Shown here one piece after another: positions 36,404 to 46,177 of a stretch of 64,000 nt of DNA. The stretch spans positions 3,844,001 to 3,908,000 of the forward strand of contig NZ_CP104174.1 of the NCBI RefSeq assembly GCF_025200925.1. The letters are read 5' to 3'. Every line of letters starts with the position of its first letter. Positions within the stretch are counted from its first letter, which is position 1. Origin of the DNA: Bradyrhizobium sp. CB1015 (GTDB lineage Bacteria > Pseudomonadota > Alphaproteobacteria > Rhizobiales > Xanthobacteraceae). The position numbers and the translations under genes are program-made. The notes beneath the pieces were generated by a model, which worked only from the letters and a program-made list of their open reading frames with translations, was not told the origin of the DNA and searched no databases.

Positions 36404-37514
36404 GCAGCTCTCCTTCCCAGTGCCAGGACATGGGCGACGATCGATGCGCTCGACCCGCCGTCCACGAGATCGTCGACGAAGCGCTCGATCGCGACCAGCG
36501 CTTCGGTCTGCGGGCGGAAGCCGGGCCCTGTCGCGAGCGGCGTCAGCCAGCTCAGGCGCCAGGCCCGCCGCGATAGTTTCGCGACGGCGTCGCGAAGGGC
36601 GTCGGGTTCACCGCGCTCGAGCCCGTCGGAAATGATGACCACGGCGGCACCGCGGGCGTAGCCGCCGAACCGCGGGACCGCGAGAAAGGCTTGCAGCGCG
36701 TCGCCGATGCGGGTGCCGCCGTCCCAGTCGCTGACCAGATGCGCCGCGGCGTTCAACGCCTGCTCGCGGCGCTTCAGCCGCAGGGCGCGGGTGACACGGG
36801 TCAGCCGCGTGCCGAAGGTGAAGACCTCGACGTCAGGCGCGGCCTGCACCAGCGCATGTGCAAGCTTCATATTCTCCTCGGTGCGGCTCTTCATCGAGCC
36901 GGAGACGTCGATCAGCAACAGGATCTTTCGCAAGCGCTGGCGCCGCTTCATGTGGCCGAGGCGCAGGATCTCGCCGTCGCTGCGGACGCTGTCGCGCAAG
37001 GTGCGGCGGAGATCGGCGAAGGGGCCGCGGCGTGCCCGCATGCGGCGGTGCCCGCGCCGCCGCGGCAGGCGCCGCGGAGCCTGCCGTGCCAGGCGCCGCA
37101 GGGCATCGGTCGTGGAGAGCTGGGCGAAGCGGCGCTCGACCAGGGCCTCGGTGCGCGTCGCGGTCAGGCCGGACTCGTTGGCGTTGTCGGAGAGCAGGGG
37201 CTCCTCGTCGCCGCGACCTTCCTCCTGCAGACGGACGGTCTCATCGTCCTCGCCGTCTTCGGCATGCTCGATCGCCTCGCTGCCGCGGAAATGCAGGTCG
37301 AACAGCCGGTCGAAGGCGGTGCGGCGCTCGGGCGGCGGTGCGAGGGTGGCGAGCGCAGATTGCCTGATGTCGTCGAGCCTGCGCGGTCCCAGCAGCGCGA
37401 TCGCGGCGAGGAACGCGGTGGTCTGCTCCGGCGCGACGGCGAAGCCGTTGGCGCGCAGCAGCGCGACGAACGAAACAAAGGTGCGGGCAGCGCGCGGCAG
37501 CTGCGGCTCAAGGC

Positions 37515-37518
<4 letters not shown>
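36400..37518 (-). CDS. VWA-domain protein, CoxE family
   Basis: A 372-residue CoxE-like protein. An N-terminal helical part (FVSFVALLRANGFAVAPEQT) and an acidic then very basic middle (RLPRRRGHRRMRARRG) precede a von Willebrand A domain with MIDAS motif DVSGSMKS and later SDWDGGTRIGDAL. CoxE works with the MoxR ATPase CoxD in maturing the metal site of CO dehydrogenase. Its ATG overlaps the MoxR gene stop by four bases. Here it sits directly after a molybdenum hydroxylase, so a maturation role for that enzyme is likely. Confidence 0.87.
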
Positions 37519-38396
<878 letters not shown>

Positions 38397-38406
38397 GGCC
38401 GATCCT

Positions 38407-39429
38407 CTAGCGCCGCGCCTGCGGCCGCGCGCCGCCTTGCGCCTTGATCGCGCGCAGCACCTTTTCCGGCGTGATCGGCAGGTCGTCGATGCGCACGCCG
38501 ACGGCGTTGAAGATCGCATTCGCCACTGCCGGCAGCACCGGATTGGCGCACATCTCGCCAGGGCCTTTTCCTCCGAACGGACCATCAGGAGCGGGACGCT
38601 CCAGCACGGCAATATCGTGCGGGCAGATGTCGCCGGGACCGGGCATCAGATATTCGACGAAGTCGCGGGGCCCGTGGACGGGATCTGGGTAGTATGGCTC
38701 CGGCGTCTCGTAGAGCGCGTGGCTGACGCCCATCCAGGCGCCGCCGACGAGCTGCTGCTCGACCAGGCGCGGGTTGAGCGCGCGGCCGAGCTCATAGGCG
38801 GAATCCATGCGGACCATCGCGACCTCGCCGGTCTCATCATCCACCTCGACCTCGGCGACGAGGCAGGCATGGGCATAGCAGGTCGCCGGCGACATCTCGC
38901 CGGTTTCAGGATCGACGTCCGACAGCGGCACGAGGAAGATGCCGCGGCCGGAGATGGTCTTGCCCTGCTTGAACTGCGCGGCGATCGCGACATCCTTGGT
39001 CGAGATCGAGCGGTGCGGCGCGCCCTTGACGTGGATGTTGCCGCGCCCGTCGGTCTCGAGATCGGCGGCGTTGACCTCGAGCTCCTCGGCTGCCGCCTCC
39101 ATCATCACGCCGCGCGCCTCGCGGGCGGCGGCCATCACGGCGTTGCCGACGCGATGGGTGCCACGGGAAGCGAACGAACCCATGCAGTGCGGGCCGGTGT
39201 CGGAATCCGCCGTGTCGACGTAGACGTCCTCGACCGGCACGCCGAGCGTCTCCGCGCAGATCTGCCGCGTGACCGACTTCATGCCCTGGCCGAGGTCGAT
39301 CGACGACAGCGCCACCGTGAACTTGCCGCTGGGGTTGGAATGCACCAGCGCCTGGCTCGGGTCGCCGCCGAGATTCATGCCGATGGGATAATTGATCGAC
39401 GCCATGCCGCGTCCGCGATGCCTGGTCAT
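38407..39429 (-). CDS. Molybdenum hydroxylase large subunit, C-terminal half (split gene), set 2
   Basis: A 340-residue protein equal to the second molybdopterin-binding half of the XDH/CoxL family. It starts with HRGRGMASINYPIGMN, the point where intact family members continue after the first half. SIDLGQGMKSVTRQICAETL and GSFASRGTHRVGNA are cofactor-contact segments, and Glu292 in GGKGPGEMC is the expected catalytic Glu. The gene starts one base after the stop of the N-terminal half. Because both halves keep their functional residues and ribosome spacing, this looks like a natural two-subunit arrangement (as in NdhL/NdhM nicotinate dehydrogenase) and not decay. Confidence 0.85.
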   Translation of the reverse strand: MTRHRGRGMASINYPIGMNLGGDPSQALVHSNPSGKFTVALSSIDLGQGMKSVTRQICAETLGVPVEDVYVDTADSDTGPHCMGSFASRGTHRVGNAVMAAAREARGVMMEAAAEELEVNAADLETDGRGNIHVKGAPHRSISTKDVAIAAQFKQGKTISGRGIFLVPLSDVDPETGEMSPATCYAHACLVAEVEVDDETGEVAMVRMDSAYELGRALNPRLVEQQLVGGAWMGVSHALYETPEPYYPDPVHGPRDFVEYLMPGPGDICPHDIAVLERPAPDGPFGGKGPGEMCANPVLPAVANAIFNAVGVRIDDLPITPEKVLRAIKAQGGARPQARR

Positions 39430-39430
39430 C

Positions 39431-41014
39431 TCAGCGCCTCCTGGTGCCGAATACGGACGAGAACCGGGTCGCGCCGTGCGATGGCGCGGCCGGGCGCGGC
39501 GGGGGAGGAGGCGGCGGTGGCTCGCGCGGCGGCTCCCGCGTCGTCGTCATCGGCGCGCGGTCATAGGTCGTGCGCTGCTGCGCAGGCACGGCCGGCCGAG
39601 CCCGGGAATCCGTCGGCGTCGGCGGGATGACGGCGCGGCTGCCGCCGCCGTCCTTGCGCGAGGAGGCACGTCTGAACTCGTCGCGGATCGGCCATTTGGC
39701 CTTTTCGGCCGCAACCTGGACGCATTCGATCAGCGCGGTGTTCTTGGCCTCGCGCCGGTGCGCCTTCATGTCGCCGTCGCGATAGGCGTTCAGAATGCGG
39801 AACTCCATCGGATCCATGCCGACGAGGTTGGCGAGCTTGTCCATCTGGCATTCGATGGCAAAGTCCATCGCGGTGACGCCGAAGCCGCGCATGGCGGTCG
39901 CCGGCGTGCGGTTGGTGAAGACGCAATAGACGTCGCCATAGACGTTCGGGATGGTGTAGGGCCCCGGCAGGTGCGCGGCGCATTTCACCGCGGCATAGCT
40001 CGACAGCCGCGTATAGGCGCCGCTGTCGAAATAGGCGCGGATCTTGCGCGCTACGATGCGGCCGTCGCGCATGACGCCGTCCTTGATGTAGATGCGCTCG
40101 GCGCCGCGCGGCGGGCCGTATTGCATCTCCTCCTCGCGGCCGAACACGTAGCGGACGGGACGCCCCGTGAGCATGGCGCCGAGGATCGCGAGCGGTTCGG
40201 TCAGCGTATCCACCTTGCCGCCGAAGCCGCCGCCGACGGTGCCGCCGATGAAGTGGAGGGTATTGGAGGGCACGTCCAAGATCTTGGCGCAGGTGTCGAC
40301 CGAGAAGAACAGCGCCTGCGTCGAGGTGTAGACGACATAGCGGCCGTTGGTGTCGGGCGCGGCGATCGCGCCGTTGGTCTCTGTCGGCGCGTGCTCGATC
40401 GGCGACATCTGGTAGCGCTGCTCGAGAACGTGGTCGGCGGTTGCGAGCGCGGCGTCAGCATCGCCAAAGCGCAGGCGCTGGTGATCGTAGACGTCGTGAT
40501 AGATGAAGGCGTTCTTCGGGTAGGTCTCGTTGACCACGGGCGCGCCGGGCTTGAGTGCATCCTCGACGTCGAACACGGTCGGCAGCGGCTCGTAGTCGAT
40601 CTTGACCTTTGCGATCGCCTCGAACGCCTCGCGCTCGCTGTCGGCGACGATGGCGAGGATCGGCTCGCCCTTGTAGCGGACCTTGTCGACGGCGAGCGAC
40701 GGCTCGTCGTCCTTGCCGAAGTTGATCAGGCTGAGCAGCGTGTTGAGGTTGCGTGGTACGTCCGCGCCGCGAATGATCCGGCGCACACCGGCCGAGCGCT
40801 CGGCCTCGGTGATATCGATGCGGCGCAGCCTTGCATGGGCCTGGGTCGAGCGAACGACCTTCAGGTGCAGCATGCCCTGCAGCTTGTGATCATTGAAATA
40901 GCTGGACGTGCCGGTGATGTGGCCGAGCATGTCCTGCCGCTGCGTGCCCTTGCCGATTTCCTTCAGGTTATCGTCACGCTCGTCGGCGAAGATGTCCTTG
41001 CGCAGTTCCAGCAT
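39431..41014 (-). CDS. Molybdenum hydroxylase large subunit, N-terminal half (split gene), set 2
   Basis: A 527-residue protein with the N-terminal XDH/CoxL domain and first cofactor domain. TGTSSYFNDHKLQGMLHLKV near the N-terminus, GGTVGGGFGGKVD in the cofactor domain and the active-site loop AMRGFG (374-379, XDH-like, no Cys) are present. After AAEKAKWP the sequence leaves the family and ends in a tail of about 75 residues rich in Pro, Arg and Ser, with eight prolines in a row near 499-506. ATG 41014 is 9 bases after the 2Fe-2S gene. The tail may bind the C-half or another partner. The enzyme is not a copper CO dehydrogenase. Confidence 0.86.
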   Translation of the reverse strand: MLELRKDIFADERDDNLKEIGKGTQRQDMLGHITGTSSYFNDHKLQGMLHLKVVRSTQAHARLRRIDITEAERSAGVRRIIRGADVPRNLNTLLSLINFGKDDEPSLAVDKVRYKGEPILAIVADSEREAFEAIAKVKIDYEPLPTVFDVEDALKPGAPVVNETYPKNAFIYHDVYDHQRLRFGDADAALATADHVLEQRYQMSPIEHAPTETNGAIAAPDTNGRYVVYTSTQALFFSVDTCAKILDVPSNTLHFIGGTVGGGFGGKVDTLTEPLAILGAMLTGRPVRYVFGREEEMQYGPPRGAERIYIKDGVMRDGRIVARKIRAYFDSGAYTRLSSYAAVKCAAHLPGPYTIPNVYGDVYCVFTNRTPATAMRGFGVTAMDFAIECQMDKLANLVGMDPMEFRILNAYRDGDMKAHRREAKNTALIECVQVAAEKAKWPIRDEFRRASSRKDGGGSRAVIPPTPTDSRARPAVPAQQRTTYDRAPMTTTREPPREPPPPPPPPRPAAPSHGATRFSSVFGTRRR

Positions 41015-41023
41015 GGTCTGACC

Positions 41024-41500
41024 TCAGGCGCTGGCCCGGCCGCCCGCGGCGGCGAGGATGGCATTGATGATCGGCTCATAGCCGGTGCAACGGCAGATGT
41101 TGCCGGAGATCGCCTCGATCACGTCGGCCCGGCTCGGGGAGGGATTGCGGTCGAGCAGCGCCTTTGCGGCCATCAGCATGCCCGGCGTGCAATAGCCGCA
41201 TTGGGCGGCGAAGTTGTCGGCGAAAGCGCGCTGCAGCGGATGCAGGTTCGGGCCCTGCTTCATGCCGTCGAGCGTCTCGACCGAACGGCCGGCGACGGTT
41301 TCGGCGAGTGTCAGGCAGGAGAGGTGAAGCTCACCGTCGACGAGTACGCTGCAGGTGCCGCAGCCACCCTGGCCGCAGCCGAATTTCGGCGTCATGTCGC
41401 CGATCAACTCGCGCAACGCGACCAGCAGATTGGTGCCTCCGTCGACGAAGATCGCGACGTCGCGACCGTTGTGGCGAAATTGCAGGGGTGTTTTTGTCAT
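41024..41500 (-). CDS. Molybdenum hydroxylase 2Fe-2S subunit, set 2
   Basis: A 158-residue small subunit. The plant-type cluster cysteines are in FGCGQGGCGTCSVLVDG plus SCLTLAE, and the second cluster is in CGYCTPGM and [10 protein letters not shown]. The length is normal and there is no signal peptide, so it acts in the cytoplasm. It lies between the FAD gene (6-base gap) and the large-subunit N-half (9-base gap). Confidence 0.92.
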   Translation of the reverse strand: MTKTPLQFRHNGRDVAIFVDGGTNLLVALRELIGDMTPKFGCGQGGCGTCSVLVDGELHLSCLTLAETVAGRSVETLDGMKQGPNLHPLQRAFADNFAAQCGYCTPGMLMAAKALLDRNPSPSRADVIEAISGNICRCTGYEPIINAILAAAGGRASA

Positions 41501-41506
41501 GGCAAG

Positions 41507-42325
41507 CTAGTCCTGTCCCGACAGCAGGCGCCGCAAATGCACGCCGACGATCTCGCGGCGATACCAGGCGCTGCCGAGCGCGTTGTCGGATGGCGATGTT
41601 CCTTCCGTTGCCGCCGATGCGGCAGCTGCGATGGTCGCCGCATCCAGCGAGCGGCCCTCCAGTGCGCGCTCGGCCGCGCGAGCGCGGATTTGCGTCGGCG
41701 CCATCGAGCCCAGCGCAATCCGCGCACCCGCAATCCGTCCGCCGCTGACCGGCAGATGCGCCGCGATCGTGATCACCGAGCCGCCCTTCGGCTTGATGCG
41801 CGCGATCTTGCGATAGCGGAACGCCTCGCTGCTGGCCGGCCGCGTGCAGGACACCGACAGCACCAACGTCCCGGCCTGGCGCTCGCGCCCCTGCAAGAAT
41901 TCCTCGATCGGAATATCGCGCGAGCCGAAGCCGCCTTGCACGGCGACCGTTGCATCCAGCGCCAGCAGCGCCACAGTGAAGTCGCCGTAAGGGGTAGGCG
42001 CGAACAGATTGCCGCCGACCGTGCCCATGTTGCGCACGGCGGGACCGCCGATCGAGCGGGCGGGGGCATGCAGGAAGGCGAGATCGCGCTCGGCAAGCAC
42101 GCGCGCGAAGGTGACGCCGGCACCAAGCGTGATGCGCGGGCCTGAGGCGTCAATCCGGGTCAGCGCCTGATCCTGCGCCCGGACGATCGTCGAGATCGAC
42201 ACGTCGCCTTCGTTCAGCGCGCGCATCACCAGCGTGCCGCCGCCGAGATAGCGCGCGCTACGGTCCGACGACAGCGCGCCAGCCGCCTCGCTCGCATTCG
42301 CAAAGGTCTTTACCGTCACGGCCAT
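41507..42325 (-). CDS. Molybdenum hydroxylase FAD-binding subunit, set 2
   Basis: A 272-residue CoxM/XDH medium subunit. FAD motifs are RYLGGGTLVMRALNEGDVS, slightly unusual in lacking the common AGGQSL form, and NMGTVGGNLFAPTPYGD. The C-terminal domain ends SAWYRREIVGVHLRRLL. It starts 3 bases after the second SRPBCC gene. The order FAD, 2Fe-2S, large(N), large(C) is the classical M-S-L order, unlike set 1. Confidence 0.89.
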   Translation of the reverse strand: MAVTVKTFANASEAAGALSSDRSARYLGGGTLVMRALNEGDVSISTIVRAQDQALTRIDASGPRITLGAGVTFARVLAERDLAFLHAPARSIGGPAVRNMGTVGGNLFAPTPYGDFTVALLALDATVAVQGGFGSRDIPIEEFLQGRERQAGTLVLSVSCTRPASSEAFRYRKIARIKPKGGSVITIAAHLPVSGGRIAGARIALGSMAPTQIRARAAERALEGRSLDAATIAAAASAATEGTSPSDNALGSAWYRREIVGVHLRRLLSGQD

Positions 42326-42328
42326 GGC

Positions 42329-42772
42329 TTAAGCGGCCTCCTTCAGATGGCGGCGGATCGCCTCGAATCCGGCCTGATAGATGTCTTCGGCGACCATGTG
42401 GGTGATGCGGTCCTCATCCTCCGGCTTCGTCGTGAAGCGCGACTCCCAATGCCAGAAGGTGCGGTCGCCGTCGGTGACCGGCAGCAGCCGGACATGGGCG
42501 ACGTAGTTGAACATCGGGATCGGCGTATCGAGCAGGCAATAGCTGAAGGTCTGCTCGAGGTCGGACAGCGCCAGCAATTGTTCCCGCAGCTCCGAGCCGT
42601 CCTTGAGCTTGAACCGCCTGACGCAGCCAATCTTGTCGGCGGACTGCGCGCGTTCGATGGAGGAGGTCGCAACCGCCGGATGCCAGCGATCATGCCCGTT
42701 GAAATCGCGCAGCACGTCCCACACCGCGTCGGTCGGCGCGTTCAGGATCGTGCTTTTGACGATATGCGGCAC
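42329..42772 (-). CDS. SRPBCC-family protein (paralogue 2 of a tandem pair)
   Basis: A 147-residue START/Bet v 1-like protein of the polyketide-cyclase_2/MxaD group, which binds hydrophobic ligands. Shared motifs with the upstream paralogue are DFNGHDRWHPAV, DKIGCVRRFKLKDGS, LLPVTDGDRTFWHWES. The GTG at 42772, two bases after the paralogue's stop, is the only start giving a normal domain. No membrane anchor is visible. Located directly before the molybdenum hydroxylase genes, as CoxG-type proteins often are. Confidence 0.82.
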   Translation of the reverse strand: MPHIVKSTILNAPTDAVWDVLRDFNGHDRWHPAVATSSIERAQSADKIGCVRRFKLKDGSELREQLLALSDLEQTFSYCLLDTPIPMFNYVAHVRLLPVTDGDRTFWHWESRFTTKPEDEDRITHMVAEDIYQAGFEAIRRHLKEAA

Positions 42773-42774
42773 GG

Positions 42775-43212
42775 CTAGCCTCCGAACACGCGCTTCAGGG
42801 CGTCGAAGCCGCCCTGAAATACGCCGCCGCCGATATTGTTGACGAGCTCGGTCTCCCGTTCCGGCGCGCAGTCGAATTCCGCGGTCCATTCCACGAACGT
42901 CTGGTCGCCGTCGGTGACGGGCGTCAGGCGCAGGGTGGCGACGTAATTCTCGACGCCCATCGGCGATTCCAGGATCGAATAGGTGCAGAACATGTCGTAA
43001 TCGGAGAGGCCGAGCAGCTTCTCGCGGATGCGGTCGCCGTTGCGCAGGCGGAAATCCCTGACACAACCGATCTTGTCGGCGGGCTCGCCGCCCTCGATCC
43101 GGCTTTCGGCGATGGCCGGATGCCAGTTCGGCAGGCCATTGAAATCGCGTACCCGCGCCCAAACGCGGTCGTTGCGGGCGTTGACGACGGTGGAGACGTA
43201 GACGCGAGCCAT
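42775..43212 (-). CDS. SRPBCC-family protein (paralogue 1 of a tandem pair)
   Basis: A 145-residue SRPBCC protein related to the next gene: DFNGLPNWHPAI, DKIGCVRDFRLRNGD, LTPVTDGDQTFVEWTA. The two differ at about half of all positions, so the duplication is old. It follows the flotillin gene by 10 bases. A role in substrate handling or in docking the hydroxylase to the membrane is inferred from CoxG. Confidence 0.83.
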   Translation of the reverse strand: MARVYVSTVVNARNDRVWARVRDFNGLPNWHPAIAESRIEGGEPADKIGCVRDFRLRNGDRIREKLLGLSDYDMFCTYSILESPMGVENYVATLRLTPVTDGDQTFVEWTAEFDCAPERETELVNNIGGGVFQGGFDALKRVFGG

Positions 43213-43222
43213 CGCTCAAACC

Positions 43223-46150
43223 TCAGCTCTTCTTCCGCGGCCCGCGCTCGGCCGGCGGCTCGCCGCCCTCGCTCGCAGGCGGAGAGGCAGCCGGCTTGTC
43301 GGCGCCACCACCGCTACCACCACCACCTCCGCTGCTCTTTCGTGCGGCATCCTTGATGCCCTGCATGTCGCGGGCCTCGCGGATCAGCCCCGGCATCTTG
43401 GCGAGACTGCCGCCCTCGACGCCGATGTCGGACAGGATGGAATCGATCAGCGGCGCCTGGACGCGGTAGCGCAGTGCCGAGTCGATCACCTCGTCGGTGG
43501 CGCTGCGGCCGCCATTGCCGTTGCCGTGCCCGTTGCCGTTGAGGCCGTCGACCTGGAGGATGCGGATGCCCTCGATCTTCTCCATCGGCTTGACGCTCTC
43601 GCGCACGATGCCCTCGATGCGGTCGAGCAGTTTTCTGCGGAACAGCGAGTAGCGCGCCTGATCGGTCAGCACGTTCTCGGCCTCGTTCAGCATCCGCTGC
43701 GCCTCGGCTTCGACCGCCGCGCGCACGCGCTCGGCCTCGGCGGCGATGCGGGTCTCTTCGGCCTGTTTCTCGGCCAGCAGGATCTCCACCGTCTTGCGAC
43801 GCTTGGCGATCTCGCTCTCTCGCGCGGTGACGACGCGCTCGGTGGCTTCCGTCGCGCGCATCCGGGCTTCCTCGGCAGAGGCCTTGGCTGCTGACTCTTC
43901 CAGGGATTTCGTGTGGATCGCGATCGCCTTCTCCATCAGGACGGTCTCGACTTCCTTCTCGCGGTTGACCTCGAGCTTGCGCAGCTCGCGCTCGCGGCCG
44001 ATGCGGGCCTCGTCGAGGCCGCGGTCGGAGGCGATGCGGGCACGCTCGACCTCCTCGCGCGCAGCGATTTCGGCCTCCTGCAGCGACTGCACGCGGGCGA
44101 CCTCGAGCTGCTCGATGGCGCGGCGCCGCTCGATGCGGGCGGCCTCCAGCGCCTGCTCGCGCGAGACGTCGGTGGTCTCGACCTCCTTGCGCGCGACGAT
44201 CTCGGCCTGCCGCACCTGGCGGTCGGCGTCGATCCGCTCGGACTTCTTGGTCGACAGCGCGATGACGCGGTCTTCGTCCGCGATCTCGATCGCCTTCTTC
44301 TGCTCGATGTTGAGCACCTCGCGCTTCTTGGAGGAATTGATGCGCTCGGCCTCGAGCGCCAGATCGACCGTGATGCGCTGCCGCTCGATGGCGTCGCGCC
44401 GCTTCAGCTCGGCCGCCTCGAGGATCCCGGTCCGCTCGATCTCGAGCGCGCGCGTCTCCCGTTCGGCCTGGATGCGCTCGGCCGCAACCGCCTTCTCCTG
44501 GGCGATGCGGGCCGCCTCGATCGCCTCACGCGAGGCGATATCGGCTTCCTCGACGGCGCGGTTGCGGGCGATCTCGAGCGAGCGCACGCGCTCCTCCTGC
44601 GCGATGCGCGAGGCTTCCGTGGTCTCGCGCGCGGCGATGCCGGCGACGTCCAGCGCTTGGTTGCGCTCGATCTCCAGCTGCCGCGTGTTCTGCTCGGCGG
44701 CGATGCGCTCGGCCGCCAGCGTCCGCTCCCGGGCGATGCGGGCGGCCTCGACCGCGCGCTGCGCCTCGATCTCGGCCTCCTGGATGGTCCGCACCTGCTG
44801 GATCTCCAGTGCGCGGGTCCGCTCGTCGGAGGAGATGCGCTCGACATTGACGATCAGCGTCTGGGCGATGCGGGCCTTTTCGGTGGCCTCGCGTGCGGCG
44901 ATCTCGGCCTCGTCGACCGCGCGCGTCCGCTCGATCTCGCGGCGACGCGTTTCCTCTTCATTGGCGATACGGGCATCTGTGACGACGCGGTCCTGCTGGA
45001 TCCGGGCCTTCTCGATCGCCTCGCGCGCGGCGATCTCGGCTTCCTCGACCGTGCGCATCCGCTCGATCTCGCGCTGGCGGACTTCGCGTTCGGAGGCGAT
45101 GCGGGTGGTGTCGATCGAGCGCTGGTTGGCGATCCTTGTCTTCTCGATCTCTTCGCGCGCCAGCAGCTCCTTCTCCTCAATGGTGCGGGTCCGCTCGATC
45201 TCCTTCTGGCGGGTCTCGCGCTCCGAGGCGATGCGGGCCTCGGCGATCGCCTGCTCATTGGCGATGCGGGCGCGCTCGATGGCTTCGCGGGCGGAGATCT
45301 GCGCCTGTTCGGCCTCGGTCTCGCGCAGGGCCCGCTCGCGCGCGACTTCGGTGCGCTGAAGCGCGCGGCGCATCTCGATGTCGCGTTCCTGCTCCAGCCG
45401 CGCGGTCTCGCTCTCGCGCTCGATCTCGAGCGCCTGCCGCTCGGCCTCCAGGTTGCGGGAGCGGATCTTGATCATCGAATCCTGCTCGATGTCGTTGCGC
45501 AGCTTGCGTCTGGCCTCGATGTCCTCCATCAACCGGGTCAGGCCTTCGGCGTCGAACCGGTTCGAAGGGTTGAAGAACTCGAGGTCAGTCTGGTCGAGAT
45601 CGGTGATCGCGACCGATTCCAGCTCGAGGCCGTTCTGGGCGAGAGCTTCCGCCGCTTCGGTCTTGACCCGCGCGACGTAGTCGCCGCGCCGCTCGTGCAT
45701 CTCCTCCATGGTCATTTCGGAGGCGACCGAGCGGATCGCCGAGATGAACTTGCCGGCCAGCAGCGCATGCAGCTGCCCGGGTTCCAGGGTGCGGCGGCCG
45801 AGCGTCGCCGCGGCGATCGAGACGGCCTCCCGGGTCGGCTGCACGCGGACGTAGAAGTCGGCCTCGATGTCGACGCGCATGCGGTCACGGGTGATCACGG
45901 CATCCTGCTTCGAACGCACGATGCCCATCGGCAGCACGTTCATGTTGACGGGCGTGTAGTCATGAATGAACGGCAGCACGAAGGCGCCACCATTGATCAC
46001 CACGCGTTCGCCGAGAAAGCCGGTGCGGACGAACGAGGTCTCCTTGGAGGAGCGGTGGTACAGCCAGTTCACGATATAGACGCCAACCACGATCACGATG
46101 ATCGCGACGATCAGCCAGAGGATCAATTCACCGACCAACATCCCTGACAT
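43223..46150 (-). CDS. Giant flotillin/SPFH protein with long hendecad coiled coil
   Basis: A 975-residue membrane-associated protein. Residues 7-30 form one membrane helix, then an SPFH/band-7 domain follows (about 40-205, with NVLPMGIVRSKQDAVITRDR). From about 205 to 820 it is a highly charged coiled coil dominated by Glu, Arg, Ala and Ile. Residues 311-607 are tandem 44-residue repeats. A flotillin-like C-part follows (IEGIVRESVKPMEKIEGIRI), then a Gly/Ser/Pro tail (about 930-975). Usual flotillins are 400-650 residues. ATG 46150 follows GGGAGG. It is the sixth gene of the operon and may scaffold the importer or enzymes at the membrane (inference). Confidence 0.86.
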   Translation of the reverse strand: MSGMLVGELILWLIVAIIVIVVGVYIVNWLYHRSSKETSFVRTGFLGERVVINGGAFVLPFIHDYTPVNMNVLPMGIVRSKQDAVITRDRMRVDIEADFYVRVQPTREAVSIAAATLGRRTLEPGQLHALLAGKFISAIRSVASEMTMEEMHERRGDYVARVKTEAAEALAQNGLELESVAITDLDQTDLEFFNPSNRFDAEGLTRLMEDIEARRKLRNDIEQDSMIKIRSRNLEAERQALEIERESETARLEQERDIEMRRALQRTEVARERALRETEAEQAQISAREAIERARIANEQAIAEARIASERETRQKEIERTRTIEEKELLAREEIEKTRIANQRSIDTTRIASEREVRQREIERMRTVEEAEIAAREAIEKARIQQDRVVTDARIANEEETRRREIERTRAVDEAEIAAREATEKARIAQTLIVNVERISSDERTRALEIQQVRTIQEAEIEAQRAVEAARIARERTLAAERIAAEQNTRQLEIERNQALDVAGIAARETTEASRIAQEERVRSLEIARNRAVEEADIASREAIEAARIAQEKAVAAERIQAERETRALEIERTGILEAAELKRRDAIERQRITVDLALEAERINSSKKREVLNIEQKKAIEIADEDRVIALSTKKSERIDADRQVRQAEIVARKEVETTDVSREQALEAARIERRRAIEQLEVARVQSLQEAEIAAREEVERARIASDRGLDEARIGRERELRKLEVNREKEVETVLMEKAIAIHTKSLEESAAKASAEEARMRATEATERVVTARESEIAKRRKTVEILLAEKQAEETRIAAEAERVRAAVEAEAQRMLNEAENVLTDQARYSLFRRKLLDRIEGIVRESVKPMEKIEGIRILQVDGLNGNGHGNGNGGRSATDEVIDSALRYRVQAPLIDSILSDIGVEGGSLAKMPGLIREARDMQGIKDAARKSSGGGGGSGGGADKPAASPPASEGGEPPAERGPRKKS
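44330..45220 (-). repeat. Intragenic tandem repeat in the flotillin gene (132-base units, one 99-base unit)
   Basis: Seven protein units: 311-354, 355-398, 399-442, 443-486, 487-519, 520-563 and 564-607. Six are 44 residues and one is 33. The consensus runs RETRxxEIERTRxVEEAEIA, then AREAIEKARIAQxRxVxxER and IASE. Lengths are exact multiples of 11, so units changed size by whole hendecads. Degenerate units continue to about residue 740. The repetition creates long false open frames on the plus strand. Confidence 0.88.
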
Positions 46151-46177
46151 CTTTCCCTCCCTCGAACCTCTCAGGCG

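Noticed and set aside
38407..41014. Frameshifted or decaying large-subunit gene
   Set aside because: Both halves keep functional residues, the break is at a domain boundary, and the extra tail is not what a simple frameshift gives.
44330..45220. Regular repeats suggesting a CRISPR array
   Set aside because: Units are 132 bases, in frame, without spacers, and encode a continuous coiled coil.
43746..46147. Two long plus-strand frames rich in Ser/Arg and Leu/Asp repeats
   Set aside because: They are antisense images of the flotillin coiled-coil repeat, which has a clear SPFH domain and a good start.
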